Shown: positions 9,701 through 17,780, counted from the stretch's first letter. The stretch: DNA of 64,000 nucleotides from Myxococcales bacterium (GCA_016717005.1 JADJUF010000014.1:1-64000), one strand, 5' to 3'. The notes: generated by a model not told the origin, from the letters alone. Program-made: numbers and translations.

Positions 9701-10871
9701 CGGCGCGATCGACGACGTGATCGATCGGGTCCGCGCGCGGATCGCGGCCGAGGTGCCGGAGGTGCGGTCAGTTCGCCAGGTGCCCAGGACGTGCTCGCGG
9801 ATCGGCCGGCAACCCGGCGCCGATCGAGATCCGCCTGCTCGGCGACGATCCGCGCCAGCTGGCCGAGGTCGCGGCCGCGGTCGGGCCGAGCTCGCGGCGC
9901 TGCCCGAGCTGGTCGACTTCTTCGACGGCCGCGAGGGCGACGTGCCGATCGTGCGCCTGGCGGTCGATCGGCTGCGCACCGCCGCGCTCGGCCTCGACGT
10001 CGCCGCCCTCGCCGACGACCTGACGATCGCGTCGACCGGGCGCGTGGTCGCGCAGCTGCCGGCGCCGAGCCGCCCGCTCGACGTGCGCGTCCGCTTCGCC
10101 GATCGCACGCGCCTGAGCGCCGACGCGATGCTCGCGGCGCCGATGGCCTGGGCGCCGCGCGGGGTCGCGGTCGGCGCGGTCGTCGACGCCACCCGGCCCC
10201 CCGCGCCGTCGGAGCTCCGACGCGAGGGCCTGCGCCCGGCGGTGGTGATGACCGCCGCGGTCGCCGACGGCGACCTGGGCGCGGCCGAGCGCGCGGTGGC
10301 CCGGACGCTCGCGGCCGCCGGGCTCCCGCGCGGGGTCCAGGTCGAGGTCGGCGGTCAGGCCGCGTCGGCCGCCGCCGCCCAGCGCGAGCTGCTGCGGATC
10401 GCGCTGATCGGCGCGGTCCTGGTGCTGATCGTGCTGGTGATCCAGCTGCGCTCGCTGCGGCTGTCGCTGGTGGTGCTGACCGGCGCGCCGCTGGCGGTGG
10501 TCGGCGCGCTCGCGACCCTGTGGGCGACCGGCATCGCGCTCGACGTGTCGTCGCTGGCCGGCTGCATCTTGCTGGTCGGGCTCGTGGTCAAGAACGGCAT
10601 CCTCTTGCTCGAGCACGCCCAGCAGGAGCTCCAGGCCGGGGTCGCGCTCGCCGACGCGCTCGTCGCCGCGGTCGAGCGCCGGCTGCGGCCGGTGGTCATG
10701 ACCACGCTGGCGACCCTGGCCGGCCTGCTGCCGCTCGCCGCCGGCGTCGGCGCCGGGGCGTCGCTGCAGCGACCGCTGGCGGTGGCGGTGATCGGCGGGC
10801 TGCTGGTCTCGCCGGCCATCGCGGGCCTGGCCGCGCTGACCCGCGTCGGGCCCCGCGCGCTCGACGCGTGA
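6726..10871 (+). CDS. RND efflux adaptor and RND pump in one open frame
   Basis: Residues 1-375 are a periplasmic adaptor (membrane fusion protein): lipobox VAGC, biotinyl-lipoyl halves around a short coiled coil (VLRAPRAGTVLRV), then beta barrel and membrane-proximal domains. From ATG 7851 (residue 376) follows a complete RND permease of about 1006 residues with TM1 at VWLVALGCAALGAAAM, the TM4 proton-relay pair in GLVVDDAIVV and the TM10 lysine in GLVVKNGILLLE, typical of drug/hydrophobe exporters rather than CusA-type metal pumps. No stop separates the halves, although a 4-base ATGA overlap lies at the junction in the neighbouring frame. Residues encoded at about 9768-9886 are scrambled by two compensating frameshifts. 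Translated after the TolC-like gene (GTGA overlap). Confidence 0.85.
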   Translation: MMRARALVAVALVAGCGRKPPATEDDEPPPPVAVTCAAAETRAVTDALVVRGLVAPPPAADAVLSSLIAGRVTALAVDVGDVVVANQIVARVEDPALSAGTREAAAAIAEAEAEVAGAAAARARLEQLVSKGIGARRDLDDAIARDATARAALTGARARSSAATGQAARAVLRAPRAGTVLRVFRRSGEAVDGTPATPIVEIADVATLELRAEISAPDLVRLALGQAATVTLDALPDQPLAAVIAMVAPAIDPATGLGEVRLTLAAPPAGTRLIVGLTGTATVALGAHDGLVVPLAALRRGASGGDELVVCAGEPLAAVVTEVTVGVRQGGVAEITAGLAVGDRVVVDHALGLDDGQPLIAARRRPRPRPRAASPMIGRRWVAWLERRASLVWLVALGCAALGAAAMLTLPSGIYPEMEFPRVVVVARIGQVPPALVETSVTRPIEEAVAVVPGVRYVRARSIRGAAELSLQLVDGADPRQAEQAVRAAIDGLDLPPGTQVHVERVLPTSVPVITFNVAGAVDVRALRDAAERVLRPALVRVPGVGGVEVQGGRVREIEVILRPADLAAHQLTPSIVAERLAAQDLLIGVGRVVDEHQTLPVVVDAQPVDLAAIAALPVAPGPTGPLPLSAVADVVEGSTDPDVIVTGPAGDTVVVTVARLPGASTPAVVAGARRAVAALVTSGALPAAIEVEPVYDQAALVDESIASVRDAILIGVALALVVIGLFLRDLRAGLVAAVPVPLSLLATFATMRAAGFSLNLMSLGGLAVAIGLVVDDAIVVTEGIVRRLEDGSTRAAAARDGLGDLFAAVVGTTLTTVVVFAPLALLSGVTGSFLGALAGTLAAAVLWSLIYAVTITPLLARVVLRARPAAAPRRRLTRAIAGVVRWTVGHAVVAVAATLAIVVVGALALRAVKTGFLPPMDEGAFVLDFFTPPGTSLEETDRVARRIDRILASTPEVVTFTRRTGAEMGPATATQQNTGDVMVRLVAPDRRGAIDDVIDRVRARIAAEVPEVRSVRQVPRTCSRIGRQPGADRDPPARRRSAPAGRGRGRGRAELAALPELVDFFDGREGDVPIVRLAVDRLRTAALGLDVAALADDLTIASTGRVVAQLPAPSRPLDVRVRFADRTRLSADAMLAAPMAWAPRGVAVGAVVDATRPPAPSELRREGLRPAVVMTAAVADGDLGAAERAVARTLAAAGLPRGVQVEVGGQAASAAAAQRELLRIALIGAVLVLIVLVIQLRSLRLSLVVLTGAPLAVVGALATLWATGIALDVSSLAGCILLVGLVVKNGILLLEHAQQELQAGVALADALVAAVERRLRPVVMTTLATLAGLLPLAAGVGAGASLQRPLAVAVIGGLLVSPAIAGLAALTRVGPRALDA
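7851..7854 (+). other. adaptor/pump junction with out-of-frame ATGA
   Basis: ATG at 7851 is the natural start of the RND pump. The overlapping TGA (7852-7854) is in the +1 frame, exactly the coupling used elsewhere in this window. A single-base indel in the repetitive GC stretch 7805-7845 would restore a separate adaptor ending here. Confidence 0.45.
9768..9886 (+). other. frame-shifted patch inside the RND pump
   Basis: In the main frame this stretch encodes Arg/Pro-rich noise. In the +1 frame it reads GNPAPIEIRLLGDDPRQLAE, the conserved RND porter-domain segment. The main frame becomes family-like again at AELAALPELVDFF. Two nearby indels that cancel each other explain this. Confidence 0.8.
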
Positions 10872-10900
10872 GCCGCGCCGCCGCGCCGCCCCGGGCGCGG

Positions 10901-12004
10901 TCAGGCGTAGCGGACGGCGTAGATCGGCGGCAGGTGGTGCGCCACGGCGTGCCAGCGGTCGCCCTGATCGTCGGTGACCCACAGGTTGCCGGTGCTCGAG
11001 CCGAACGCGAGCTGATCGCCGTCGTCGGCGATCGCCAGCGCGTGCCGGAACACCAGGTCGTAGGCGTGGGCCTGGGGCAGGCCCTCGCGCAGCGCCGTGA
11101 AGCTGCGGCCGCCGTCGCGGGTGCGGTTGACCAGCACCCGCCCGTCGATGAGCGTGCGCTTCTGATCGGAGTGCGCCGGCACGAACCACGCGGTGTCGGG
11201 CTCGCGCGGGTGCACGACCACCGGGAAGCCGAAGCTCGACGGCTCGGCCGTGAGCTGGGTCCACGACGCCAGATCGTCGGTCGAGCGCCAGATGCCCATG
11301 TGGTGCTGGCACCAGAACACGGTCGGATCGCTCGGCGCCTGCACGACGCAGTGCGGGTCCTGGTTCTCGGGCTCCTCGGCCTGCTCGGGCGGCACGTAGC
11401 CGGCCTTCATGCCGCGGGTGTGGGCGGTCCAGGTCGCGCCGGCGTCGCGGGTCCGCCAGACCCCGCCGCTCGACACCGCGATCACGACCGCGCGCGGATC
11501 GCGCGGGTCGACGCAGATCGAGTGGATCGCGGCGTGGTCGGCGCCGCCGCCGTTCCACTTCAACCGCGTCGGGTGGTTCCAGAGCGCCTCGACCAGCCGC
11601 CAGGTGGCGCCGCGATCGTCGGACCGGAACAGCCCGCCCGGCATCGTGCCGCACCACAGCGCGCCGTCGGCGTCGAGCGCCGGCGCCAGGGCCCACACGC
11701 CCTTGGTCGCCCACTCGCGGTCGCGGCCCCACATGTCCTTGTCGACGAAGCCCTCGGGCTTGGGCGGGTAGGCCGGCGTCGCGATCTCGGTGAACGTGGC
11801 GCCGCCGTCGTCGGAGCGGTGCAGCTTGACGCCGAAGTGGCCGTGATCGAGGACGACGTACCAGGCGCCGTCGCGACGATCGACCAGCGCCAGGGTGACG
11901 TTGTCACCGACGAACAGGGACCGGGTGATCGCGGCGGCGCCGCCGCGGCCCTCGATCACGAACAGGCCCTTGCGGGTCGACACGAGCAGCGGCGTCTCGG
12001 ACAT
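10901..12004 (-). CDS. BNR/sortilin-like beta-propeller protein
   Basis: A 367-residue soluble protein built from repeated beta-propeller blades carrying Asp-box-like motifs (SDDGGATF, SDDRGATW, TRDAGATW, STDDLASW, TRDGGRSF, TDDQGDRW). This is the WD40/YVTN/BNR-like family related to sialidase and sortilin (Vps10) propellers. No signal peptide is visible and sialidase catalytic residues are not evident, so enzymatic activity should not be assumed. The gene begins 3 nt after the stop of a MoaD/ThiS-like gene, a tight pairing that suggests joint function. It converges with the efflux operon. Confidence 0.85.
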   Translation of the reverse strand: MSETPLLVSTRKGLFVIEGRGGAAAITRSLFVGDNVTLALVDRRDGAWYVVLDHGHFGVKLHRSDDGGATFTEIATPAYPPKPEGFVDKDMWGRDREWATKGVWALAPALDADGALWCGTMPGGLFRSDDRGATWRLVEALWNHPTRLKWNGGGADHAAIHSICVDPRDPRAVVIAVSSGGVWRTRDAGATWTAHTRGMKAGYVPPEQAEEPENQDPHCVVQAPSDPTVFWCQHHMGIWRSTDDLASWTQLTAEPSSFGFPVVVHPREPDTAWFVPAHSDQKRTLIDGRVLVNRTRDGGRSFTALREGLPQAHAYDLVFRHALAIADDGDQLAFGSSTGNLWVTDDQGDRWHAVAHHLPPIYAVRYA

Positions 12005-12007
12005 CGT

Positions 12008-12277
12008 TCATCCTCCTGATAGGGCCTGCATGACGTAGATCTCGGACGCGGGGCCGACCGCGTCGCTCTGGCCGGCCCGATCGACCAGCTGCTGACCGTC
12101 GACGAACACCGCCATGTGCTTGCGCACGGCGCCGTGCTCATCGACCACGTACCCGCGCAGCCGCGGGTTGTCGGCGAACACGCGCTCGAGCACCTCGCGC
12201 ACCGTCGCGCCCGCGGCGTCGACCGACGGGCACGCCACGTGGCGCGCCAGGTTGGGCGTGAACACGACCGTCGCCAT
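12008..12277 (-). CDS. MoaD/ThiS-like ubiquitin-fold small protein
   Basis: An 89-residue protein with the beta-grasp pattern of sulfur-carrier / ubiquitin-like proteins: an N-terminal strand (ATVVFTPNL), a helix (TVREVLERVFADNP), the strand MAVFVDGQQL and a C terminus ending in Gly-Gly, the group activated by MoeB/E1-like enzymes. Start ATG at 12277; a TAGCTT hexamer ends 9 nt upstream and there is no Shine-Dalgarno sequence. It precedes the propeller gene by 3 nt. Whether it donates sulfur (molybdopterin- or thiamine-like) or is conjugated to proteins cannot be told from sequence. No MoeB- or MoaE-like gene is in the window. Confidence 0.85.
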   Translation of the reverse strand: MATVVFTPNLARHVACPSVDAAGATVREVLERVFADNPRLRGYVVDEHGAVRKHMAVFVDGQQLVDRAGQSDAVGPASEIYVMQALSGG

Positions 12278-12285
12278 GGCCCGCC

Positions 12286-12291
12286 AAGCTA
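12286..12291 (-). promoter_or_regulatory. putative -10 box for the MoaD-like gene
   Basis: TAGCTT on the minus strand, ending 9 nt before the ATG at 12277. This would give a leader of about two nucleotides. Confidence 0.35.
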
Positions 12292-12334
12292 CCGCGGCGG
12301 GTCGCGGGCCGTCCAGACCTGCCACACTCCCGCC

Positions 12335-12745
12335 ATGGCCCGACGCACCAGCTTCGAGATCGCCACCCGCGGCCGCGGCACCCACGAGATCACCCGCGAC
12401 GTCGCCGCGGCGATCCCAGCCGACGCCGGCGACGCGCTCGCGCTGGTGTTCTGTCACCACACCAGCGCCTCGCTGATCGTGTGCGAGCGCGCCGACCCGA
12501 CGGTGCGGGCCGATCTCGAGCGGTTCATGGCGGCGGTGGTGCCCGACGGCGATCCGATGTTCGAGCACGCGGACGAGGGCGACGACGACATGCCGGCCCA
12601 CGTCCGCACGATCCTCACCCAGACCAGCCTGACCGTGCCGATCCACGGCGGGCGGCTCGACCTCGGCACCTGGCAAGGCCTGTACCTGTGGGAGCACCGC
12701 GCCGCGCCGCACCGCCGGCGCGTGTCGGTGACGATCGTCGGGTAG
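12335..12745 (+). CDS. yjbQ: YjbQ-family protein (secondary thiamine-phosphate synthase type)
   Basis: A 136-residue member of the UPF0047/YjbQ family, compact cytoplasmic trimers with a conserved His cluster and a weak thiamine-phosphate synthase activity reported for the E. coli protein. Family marks seen here are the HHTSASL string near residue 35, NP/DP-type acidic segments (ERADPTVRADLERF), the HADEGDDDMPAHVR segment and the C-terminal WQGLYLWEHR. Length and motif order are normal. Start ATG at 12335. It is divergent from the MoaD-like gene with 57 nt between start codons; a sulfur/thiamine theme is possible but not shown. Confidence 0.9.
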   Translation: MARRTSFEIATRGRGTHEITRDVAAAIPADAGDALALVFCHHTSASLIVCERADPTVRADLERFMAAVVPDGDPMFEHADEGDDDMPAHVRTILTQTSLTVPIHGGRLDLGTWQGLYLWEHRAAPHRRRVSVTIVG

Positions 12746-12831
12746 CGCCGGGGTTGTCGACGAGGATCGCGCGCGATCGGTGAGAGGACCGTGTGATGCC
12801 GCGCGGGCGCGGCCCGCGCATCCTGGGCTCC

Positions 12832-13629
12832 ATGAAGCTCACCGCTGTCCTCGTCGCCCTCCCCGTCGTCCTCACCGCCGCGCCGGCCCTGGCCGGCCCC
12901 AAGCACAACCTCAACGTCGCGGTGACCCCGCCGGCCGGCGTGCTGGTCGATCAGTTCGGCCACTACAACGTCCGCGTCACCAACACCGGCAACCGCAACG
13001 CCAGCGGCGTCACGCTGACGATCGCGCTGCCCCGCACCCACACCAGCCCGCAGGTGTTCATCATGGGCAACCTGGCCAACGTCGACGGGCGCTGCTCGCT
13101 GAGCGCCCAGACGCTGACCTGCGGCCTCGGGCAGATCAACAAGAACGGCGCCTACACCGACGTCGGCTTCGATCTCAAGCTGCCCTACAGCACCGCGGCG
13201 CTCGACTTCACGTACACCGCCAACCCGATCAGCGGCGACGCCAACCCGGCCAACAACACGCTGGCGACCACGGTCGCGCCCGGCTTCCCCAGCCAGCCGA
13301 TCACGACCGACCTGTCGATGCAGCACGATCACTGCACGGGCACCAACCTGACGTCGTTCTTCGAGTGCGCGCTGTTCCCGAGCTCGATCGCCGGCTTCGC
13401 GGCCGACTACGCGATCGCCGGCAACGCGATCACGATCCCGGGCGAGCCCGACTTCAGCGGCACCTGGTCGCAGGCCGGCGGCGCCGATCACCTCGAGGTG
13501 ACGTTCAGCGATCTGTCGGGCCCGGTCGGCTCGATCGACGCGCGCGCGGTCGGCAACGGCTGCTTCGAGGGCCCGATGACCTTCGCGCCGCCCAGCCCCT
13601 ACGTCGCGATCTATCGCATCTGCCCCTGA
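12832..13629 (+). CDS. secreted protein with DUF11-like domain
   Basis: A 265-residue exported protein. The ATG at 12832 is followed by a clear signal peptide (MKLTAVLVALPVVLTAAPALA). Residues 25-150 resemble the immunoglobulin-like DUF11/CARDB repeat: a strand pattern with GHYNVRVTNTGNRNASGV, the Cys pair RCSLSAQTLTCGLG and the ending NPANNTLATTV. The remaining 110 residues contain four more Cys residues and no recognised domain. Surface or matrix role is likely. It converges with the kinase gene; only 6 nt lie between the stop codons. Translation probably does not start at the upstream ATG at 12796, which would spoil the signal peptide. Confidence 0.8.
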   Translation: MKLTAVLVALPVVLTAAPALAGPKHNLNVAVTPPAGVLVDQFGHYNVRVTNTGNRNASGVTLTIALPRTHTSPQVFIMGNLANVDGRCSLSAQTLTCGLGQINKNGAYTDVGFDLKLPYSTAALDFTYTANPISGDANPANNTLATTVAPGFPSQPITTDLSMQHDHCTGTNLTSFFECALFPSSIAGFAADYAIAGNAITIPGEPDFSGTWSQAGGADHLEVTFSDLSGPVGSIDARAVGNGCFEGPMTFAPPSPYVAIYRICP

Positions 13630-13635
13630 CCGTCA

Positions 13636-16600
13636 TCACGGCGCCGGGGCGCGCCGCAGCAGCGGCAGGCCCCAGGTGGCGTCGGCGTCGGCGATGAGCT
13701 CCGCGGCGGTCGCGGTCAGGGCCCGCAGGTCCCAGCGCAGCACCAGGCCGTCCCAGCCGGCCGACCACAGCGCGCCGGCGGCGAAGCCGACCCACGCGAC
13801 CCGGGCCTGGTGCCCGCGCAGGTGCGCGACCCGCCGCCCATCGGCCGCCGCCCACACCTCGATCGTGCCGGCGGTCGTGCCGGCCGCGATCCAGCGATCG
13901 TCGGGTGACACCGCGATGTCGAGGATGCCGTCGACCGCGCCGGCCAGCGCGGTGACGACCCGGCCGTCGCGGGCGCGGATCGTGGGCGCGCCGTCGCCGG
14001 TCACGGCCACGCGCGCGCCGTCCGAGAACGGCGCCAGCGCGATCGCGCCGGGGGCGTCGAACAGCCGCGCGAGCGCGGTGCCGCGGGCCCGCCAGACCTG
14101 GCCGTCCCGGGTCAGGAGCCACAGCGTGTTGTGATCGGGCGTGGGCTCGGCGTCGCCGAACATCGCGGTGCGCACGTCGGTGCGGCGCCGGTCGGCCGAC
14201 CACCAGGTCAGGCCGGCGTCGTAGGGCACGACCGCGACCGCGCCGTCGTCCAGGTACGCGACCCGGTGGGCGCCGTAGCTCGACGGATCGGCGAACACGA
14301 TCTGACCGTCGGCGGCGTCGATCAGCGCCAGCCCCGGGTGCCCGGCGTGCGCGACCGCGACCTGGCGCCCGTCGCGCGCGATGTCGACGCGCTTGATCAC
14401 GCCGGGGCCGACCACCGGCTCCGCCCGGAGGTGCCCGAGCCGCGTCGACCACAGCGACACCCGCCCGTCGCCGCGCGCGGCCACGACCAGGCTCCCGTCG
14501 GCCGCGATCGCCGCGCCCGCGAGGCCGGCCGGGGCCGTGAACCGGCGCGCGTCGGGCGCCGCCGGGATCCGCCAGCGCCACCAGCTGGTGCCGCCGGTGA
14601 CCAGCTCGTCGCCGACGACCTCGACCCGGGTGCCGGCGCGCTCGGGCAGCCGCAGGAGCTCGGTGTCGAGGCCGCGCCCCCACACGTGGACGCCGCCGCG
14701 CTCGCCGGCGATCGCCACGAGGTCGCCGACCACGCGCAGCCGGCGGACCGGCTCGGGCAGGACCGCGCGCGACGCCGTCACGGTGCCCGTGATCAGGTCG
14801 AGCAGCGCGACGTCGCCGTGGATGCCGCCGATCGCGAGGGTGCGCTCGTCGGCGTCGAGCGCGGCCGAGCTGGCCGGCCGCGCCCGATCGAACGGGACGG
14901 CGGCCACGGTCGTCGGCGCGCCGCGGGCGGCGATCCGGACCGCGCGCCCGTCGCCGCACACCACGAACACCTCGGCGCGGCCGACCGCGACCGCGTCGAT
15001 CGTGGCCTTCGCGCACGGGTGCGAGAGCGGCCGCGCCAGGGCCCGGTCTGGCGCCAGCAGGAACAGATCGCGCTGGTTGTAGAGCACCACCCGGGTGGCC
15101 GCGCGATCGCGGACCAGCCCGTCGACCAGCGGCGGCACCGGGCCGCGCGCGCGGACCCGGCCGTCGGCGCCGTCGAGGATCGTGACCGCGACCCCGCGCT
15201 CGAGCGCGATCACGTAGCGCCCGTCGAGCCCGAGCACGTGGGTCGCCGACGACGGGCGCCGCCAGCGCGGCGCGGCGGCGCCGACGTCCCACAGCGCCAG
15301 CTCGTGGTCGCGCTGGCACACGAACGTGGTCGCGCCGTCGGGGATGATCCGGGCGCAGCCCGCCACGTCCTGGCGCGCCAGCGCCTGCGGCCGGCCCTCG
15401 GCCCGGGTCGCGGCGAGCACGCCCCGGGCCTCGATCGACTCACCGGCCGCCAGGGCCCGGGCCGCGAACGCCTCGGCCTCGGCCACGTCGCCGGCCACCA
15501 GCGCCGCGACCGCGCTGCGATCGAGCGCCCACGCCAGCGCGTCGGTGGTGTCGACCAGCGCGGCGGTGGCGCGGCGCTCGGCCGCGATCGCGCGCCGCTG
15601 CTCGCCGGCGATCCGGCTCCACGTCAGCGCCAGCACGACCCCGCCGGCCACGAGCCCCGCGGTCACCGCCGCGACCTGCCAGCGCCAGGCGTGGATCAAC
15701 CGGCGCGCGAGCTCCGCGGTCGAGTACAGGTGGGCGCCGACGCGCCGCCCGTCGAGGTAGGCCGAGACGTCCGCGGCCAGGCCCGCGGCGTCGGGGTAGC
15801 GCTCGGCCGGCGTCCACCCCAGCGCCTTGGTCGCGATCGCGATCAGCTCGGGCGGGCAGCGCTCGGGCCACGCCCGCGCCGGCGCGCTCGGCGCCGCGAG
15901 CTGCGCCAGGATCTCGATGCGGCTCGCCGGCATCAGGCACGCGCCGGCCAGGACCTCGCCGAGGATCGCGCCGAGCGACCACACGTCGCTGGCGCAGCTC
16001 GACGGCTCGCCGCGGGCGCGCTCGGGCGCGAGGTAGGCGGCGGTGCCGGCCTGGGCCTCGTGCTCGGGCTCGGGCTCGGTGACCACGCGCGCCAGCCCCC
16101 AGTCGACCACGTAGACCTCGCCGAACTCGCCGATCATGATGTTGGCGGGCTTGAGGTCGCGGTGGAGCACGTCGTGGCGGTGCGAGTAGGCCAGCGCCTG
16201 GCACACCGCCAGGAACGGCCGCACCAGCGCCAGCCGCGCGGCGAGGTCGGTGGCGTCGGTCAGCACCTCGGCCAGCGAGCGCCCGCGCACCAGCCGCATC
16301 GCGTAGTAGGCGCGCCCGTCGGGCCCGACCCCGGCGTCGTAGATCGGGATGATCGACGGGTGCTCGAGCCGCGCGGTGATCGCGGCCTCCCGCGCCAGCC
16401 GGATCGCGGCGTCGGTGTCGTCGGGCTCCGCCAGGATGCGCTTGACCGCGACCTCGCGCCCGAGCCGCCGGTCGTGCGCGACCATGACCGTGCCCATGCC
16501 GCCGGTGCCGGCGAGCTCGACGTCGCGGTAGCGGTCGTCGGCGTCGACCGCGAACGGGTGCGCGTCCGCGCGCGGGGCCGGGCCGCGCGGCTCGCTCCAG

Positions 16601-16644
16601 CCGGCGCCCGAGCGCTGGTCGTCGCGGTCACGTCCGATCGTCAA
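13636..16644 (-). CDS. Ser/Thr protein kinase with C-terminal WD40-like propeller
   Basis: A 1002-residue membrane-spanning kinase. Residues 40-300 are a PknB-like catalytic domain: glycine loop GTGGMGTV, VAVK lysine, catalytic HRDLKPAN with H161, then VDWGLA in place of the usual DFG, and an APE-type motif APERARGEP. A single transmembrane helix lies at residues 322-342. The rest, from about residue 420, is a beta-propeller of degenerate WD40 blades. The start is TTG at 16644, supported by GGAG six bases upstream; it overlaps the end of the upstream FHA gene by 17 nt. Kinase and FHA protein are thus one operon, and the FHA domain is a natural reader of the phosphorylation (inference). Confidence 0.9.
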   Translation of the reverse strand: MTIGRDRDDQRSGAGWSEPRGPAPRADAHPFAVDADDRYRDVELAGTGGMGTVMVAHDRRLGREVAVKRILAEPDDTDAAIRLAREAAITARLEHPSIIPIYDAGVGPDGRAYYAMRLVRGRSLAEVLTDATDLAARLALVRPFLAVCQALAYSHRHDVLHRDLKPANIMIGEFGEVYVVDWGLARVVTEPEPEHEAQAGTAAYLAPERARGEPSSCASDVWSLGAILGEVLAGACLMPASRIEILAQLAAPSAPARAWPERCPPELIAIATKALGWTPAERYPDAAGLAADVSAYLDGRRVGAHLYSTAELARRLIHAWRWQVAAVTAGLVAGGVVLALTWSRIAGEQRRAIAAERRATAALVDTTDALAWALDRSAVAALVAGDVAEAEAFAARALAAGESIEARGVLAATRAEGRPQALARQDVAGCARIIPDGATTFVCQRDHELALWDVGAAAPRWRRPSSATHVLGLDGRYVIALERGVAVTILDGADGRVRARGPVPPLVDGLVRDRAATRVVLYNQRDLFLLAPDRALARPLSHPCAKATIDAVAVGRAEVFVVCGDGRAVRIAARGAPTTVAAVPFDRARPASSAALDADERTLAIGGIHGDVALLDLITGTVTASRAVLPEPVRRLRVVGDLVAIAGERGGVHVWGRGLDTELLRLPERAGTRVEVVGDELVTGGTSWWRWRIPAAPDARRFTAPAGLAGAAIAADGSLVVAARGDGRVSLWSTRLGHLRAEPVVGPGVIKRVDIARDGRQVAVAHAGHPGLALIDAADGQIVFADPSSYGAHRVAYLDDGAVAVVPYDAGLTWWSADRRRTDVRTAMFGDAEPTPDHNTLWLLTRDGQVWRARGTALARLFDAPGAIALAPFSDGARVAVTGDGAPTIRARDGRVVTALAGAVDGILDIAVSPDDRWIAAGTTAGTIEVWAAADGRRVAHLRGHQARVAWVGFAAGALWSAGWDGLVLRWDLRALTATAAELIADADATWGLPLLRRAPAP

Positions 16645-17521
16645 CCTGGTCTCCGTCGTACAGCTCGAGCGCGAGCTGACCGGCGCCGTCGGAGCGGACC
16701 AGCTCGCGGACCTTGAGCTCGCGCAGCCGCGCGCGCAGCCGCCCGAGCGCGACGTCCCAGCGGTGGCGCAGCGCGAGCACGTCGGCCTCGTCGGACCAGA
16801 CCCCGCGCGCCAGCACCTCCCAGCTGGTCGGCCCCTGGCACGCGACCAGCTCCGACAGGATCCGCGCGCCGGTGCCGCCGATCGTCACGATCTCGCGGTT
16901 GCGGCGGTGCACCTGGACCGAGTCGTAGAACGCCACCAGCCGCAGCGGCTCGGCGGTAGCGCCGCCCGCGACCGTCGCCGACGGGCCGGCCTCGCCGATC
17001 GGCACCGCCACCAGCGTGAAGCGCACGCCGTCGACCTCGAAGCTGTCGCCGGGCGCGACCCGCTGCGGCGCCCGCCCGCGCAGGCGCAGGCGCCAGGCGT
17101 CGCCGCTCGACCACAGCTCGGCGTGGGCGTCGCGCTCGACCCGGGCGACGATCCGCGGCGGTGAATCGACGACGCTCGCGACCTGCGACAGGATCCGCGT
17201 GGCCTGCCCGGGCGCGCGCAGGCCGAGCAACGCCGCGGGCATCACCACCGCCTCCACCACGACCGCCAGCTCGTCGGCCAGGCCGATCTCCAGCCCCGGC
17301 CGCAGCACGACGTCGTTGACCGGCTTGCCCCCGACCACCAGCAGGCGCCGCAGCGACAGCAGGTGTAGCTCGCCGTGGCGCAGGCTCACGAACGCGTGCG
17401 CCTCCGAAACCCGCGGATCGTCGATCATCGCGGCGGCGTTGGGCGTGCGGCCGAGGAGATCGCCGGGCCCGACCTCGACGCACTGCCCACCGGGTAGGCG
17501 CAGCGTGGCGCAGGTGCGCAT
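16628..17521 (-). CDS. FHA-domain protein with winged-helix C terminus
   Basis: A 297-residue cytoplasmic protein. Residues 1-100 form an FHA domain (phosphothreonine reader): LLGRTPNAAAMIDDPRVSEAHAFV carries the GR and S..H positions in two short blocks, and a second FHA-like or beta segment follows. Residues 205-290 resemble an OmpR-type winged helix, with IVTIGGTGARILSELVA and a downstream basic helix (RHRWDVALGRLRARLRELKV). This suggests a phospho-dependent DNA-binding regulator. It overlaps the STK-WD40 kinase by 17 nt, which strongly implies that the two work together. ATG at 17521 is preferred over upstream starts because the upstream part is Arg/Pro-rich. Confidence 0.82.
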   Translation of the reverse strand: MRTCATLRLPGGQCVEVGPGDLLGRTPNAAAMIDDPRVSEAHAFVSLRHGELHLLSLRRLLVVGGKPVNDVVLRPGLEIGLADELAVVVEAVVMPAALLGLRAPGQATRILSQVASVVDSPPRIVARVERDAHAELWSSGDAWRLRLRGRAPQRVAPGDSFEVDGVRFTLVAVPIGEAGPSATVAGGATAEPLRLVAFYDSVQVHRRNREIVTIGGTGARILSELVACQGPTSWEVLARGVWSDEADVLALRHRWDVALGRLRARLRELKVRELVRSDGAGQLALELYDGDQVDDRT

Positions 17522-17700
17522 CGACCCTACTGTGGCACGGCCATCCGGGGTCAGCGTGCGTGGCTGGAGTCGAGTCGATCGCATGGGAGTGCAACGCCGG
17601 ACCAGCCGCGACTCACCTCACCGATCTCTCACACGGGGGTTGATCGCGCCCGCGCTCGGTGGATCTCGGATCAGGACGCTCCCGAGCCCGCGCCGTCCAG

Positions 17701-17780
17701 GCGCCGATCAGCGGTCGGTCGACATGGCGGCCGCGCTCAGGCGCCGATCAGCGCTCGGTCGACATGGCGGCCGCGCTCAG
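17701..17780. repeat. 40-bp tandem duplication (39/40 identical)
   Basis: Copies 17701-17740 and 17741-17780 differ by one base (gcggtcgg against gcgctcgg). The right copy contains the last 10 codons and stop of the minus-strand small gene ending at 17748; the left copy is a non-coding leftover just beyond it. Confidence 0.95.

Noticed and set aside
10872..10900. Terminator between the efflux operon and the BNR gene
   Set aside because: The 29-base gap is GC-rich with only a weak, ambiguous stem and no T run.
17531..17546. Possible sigma-54 site (TGGCAC...)
   Set aside because: No TTGC element at the required spacing and no gene in the right orientation.
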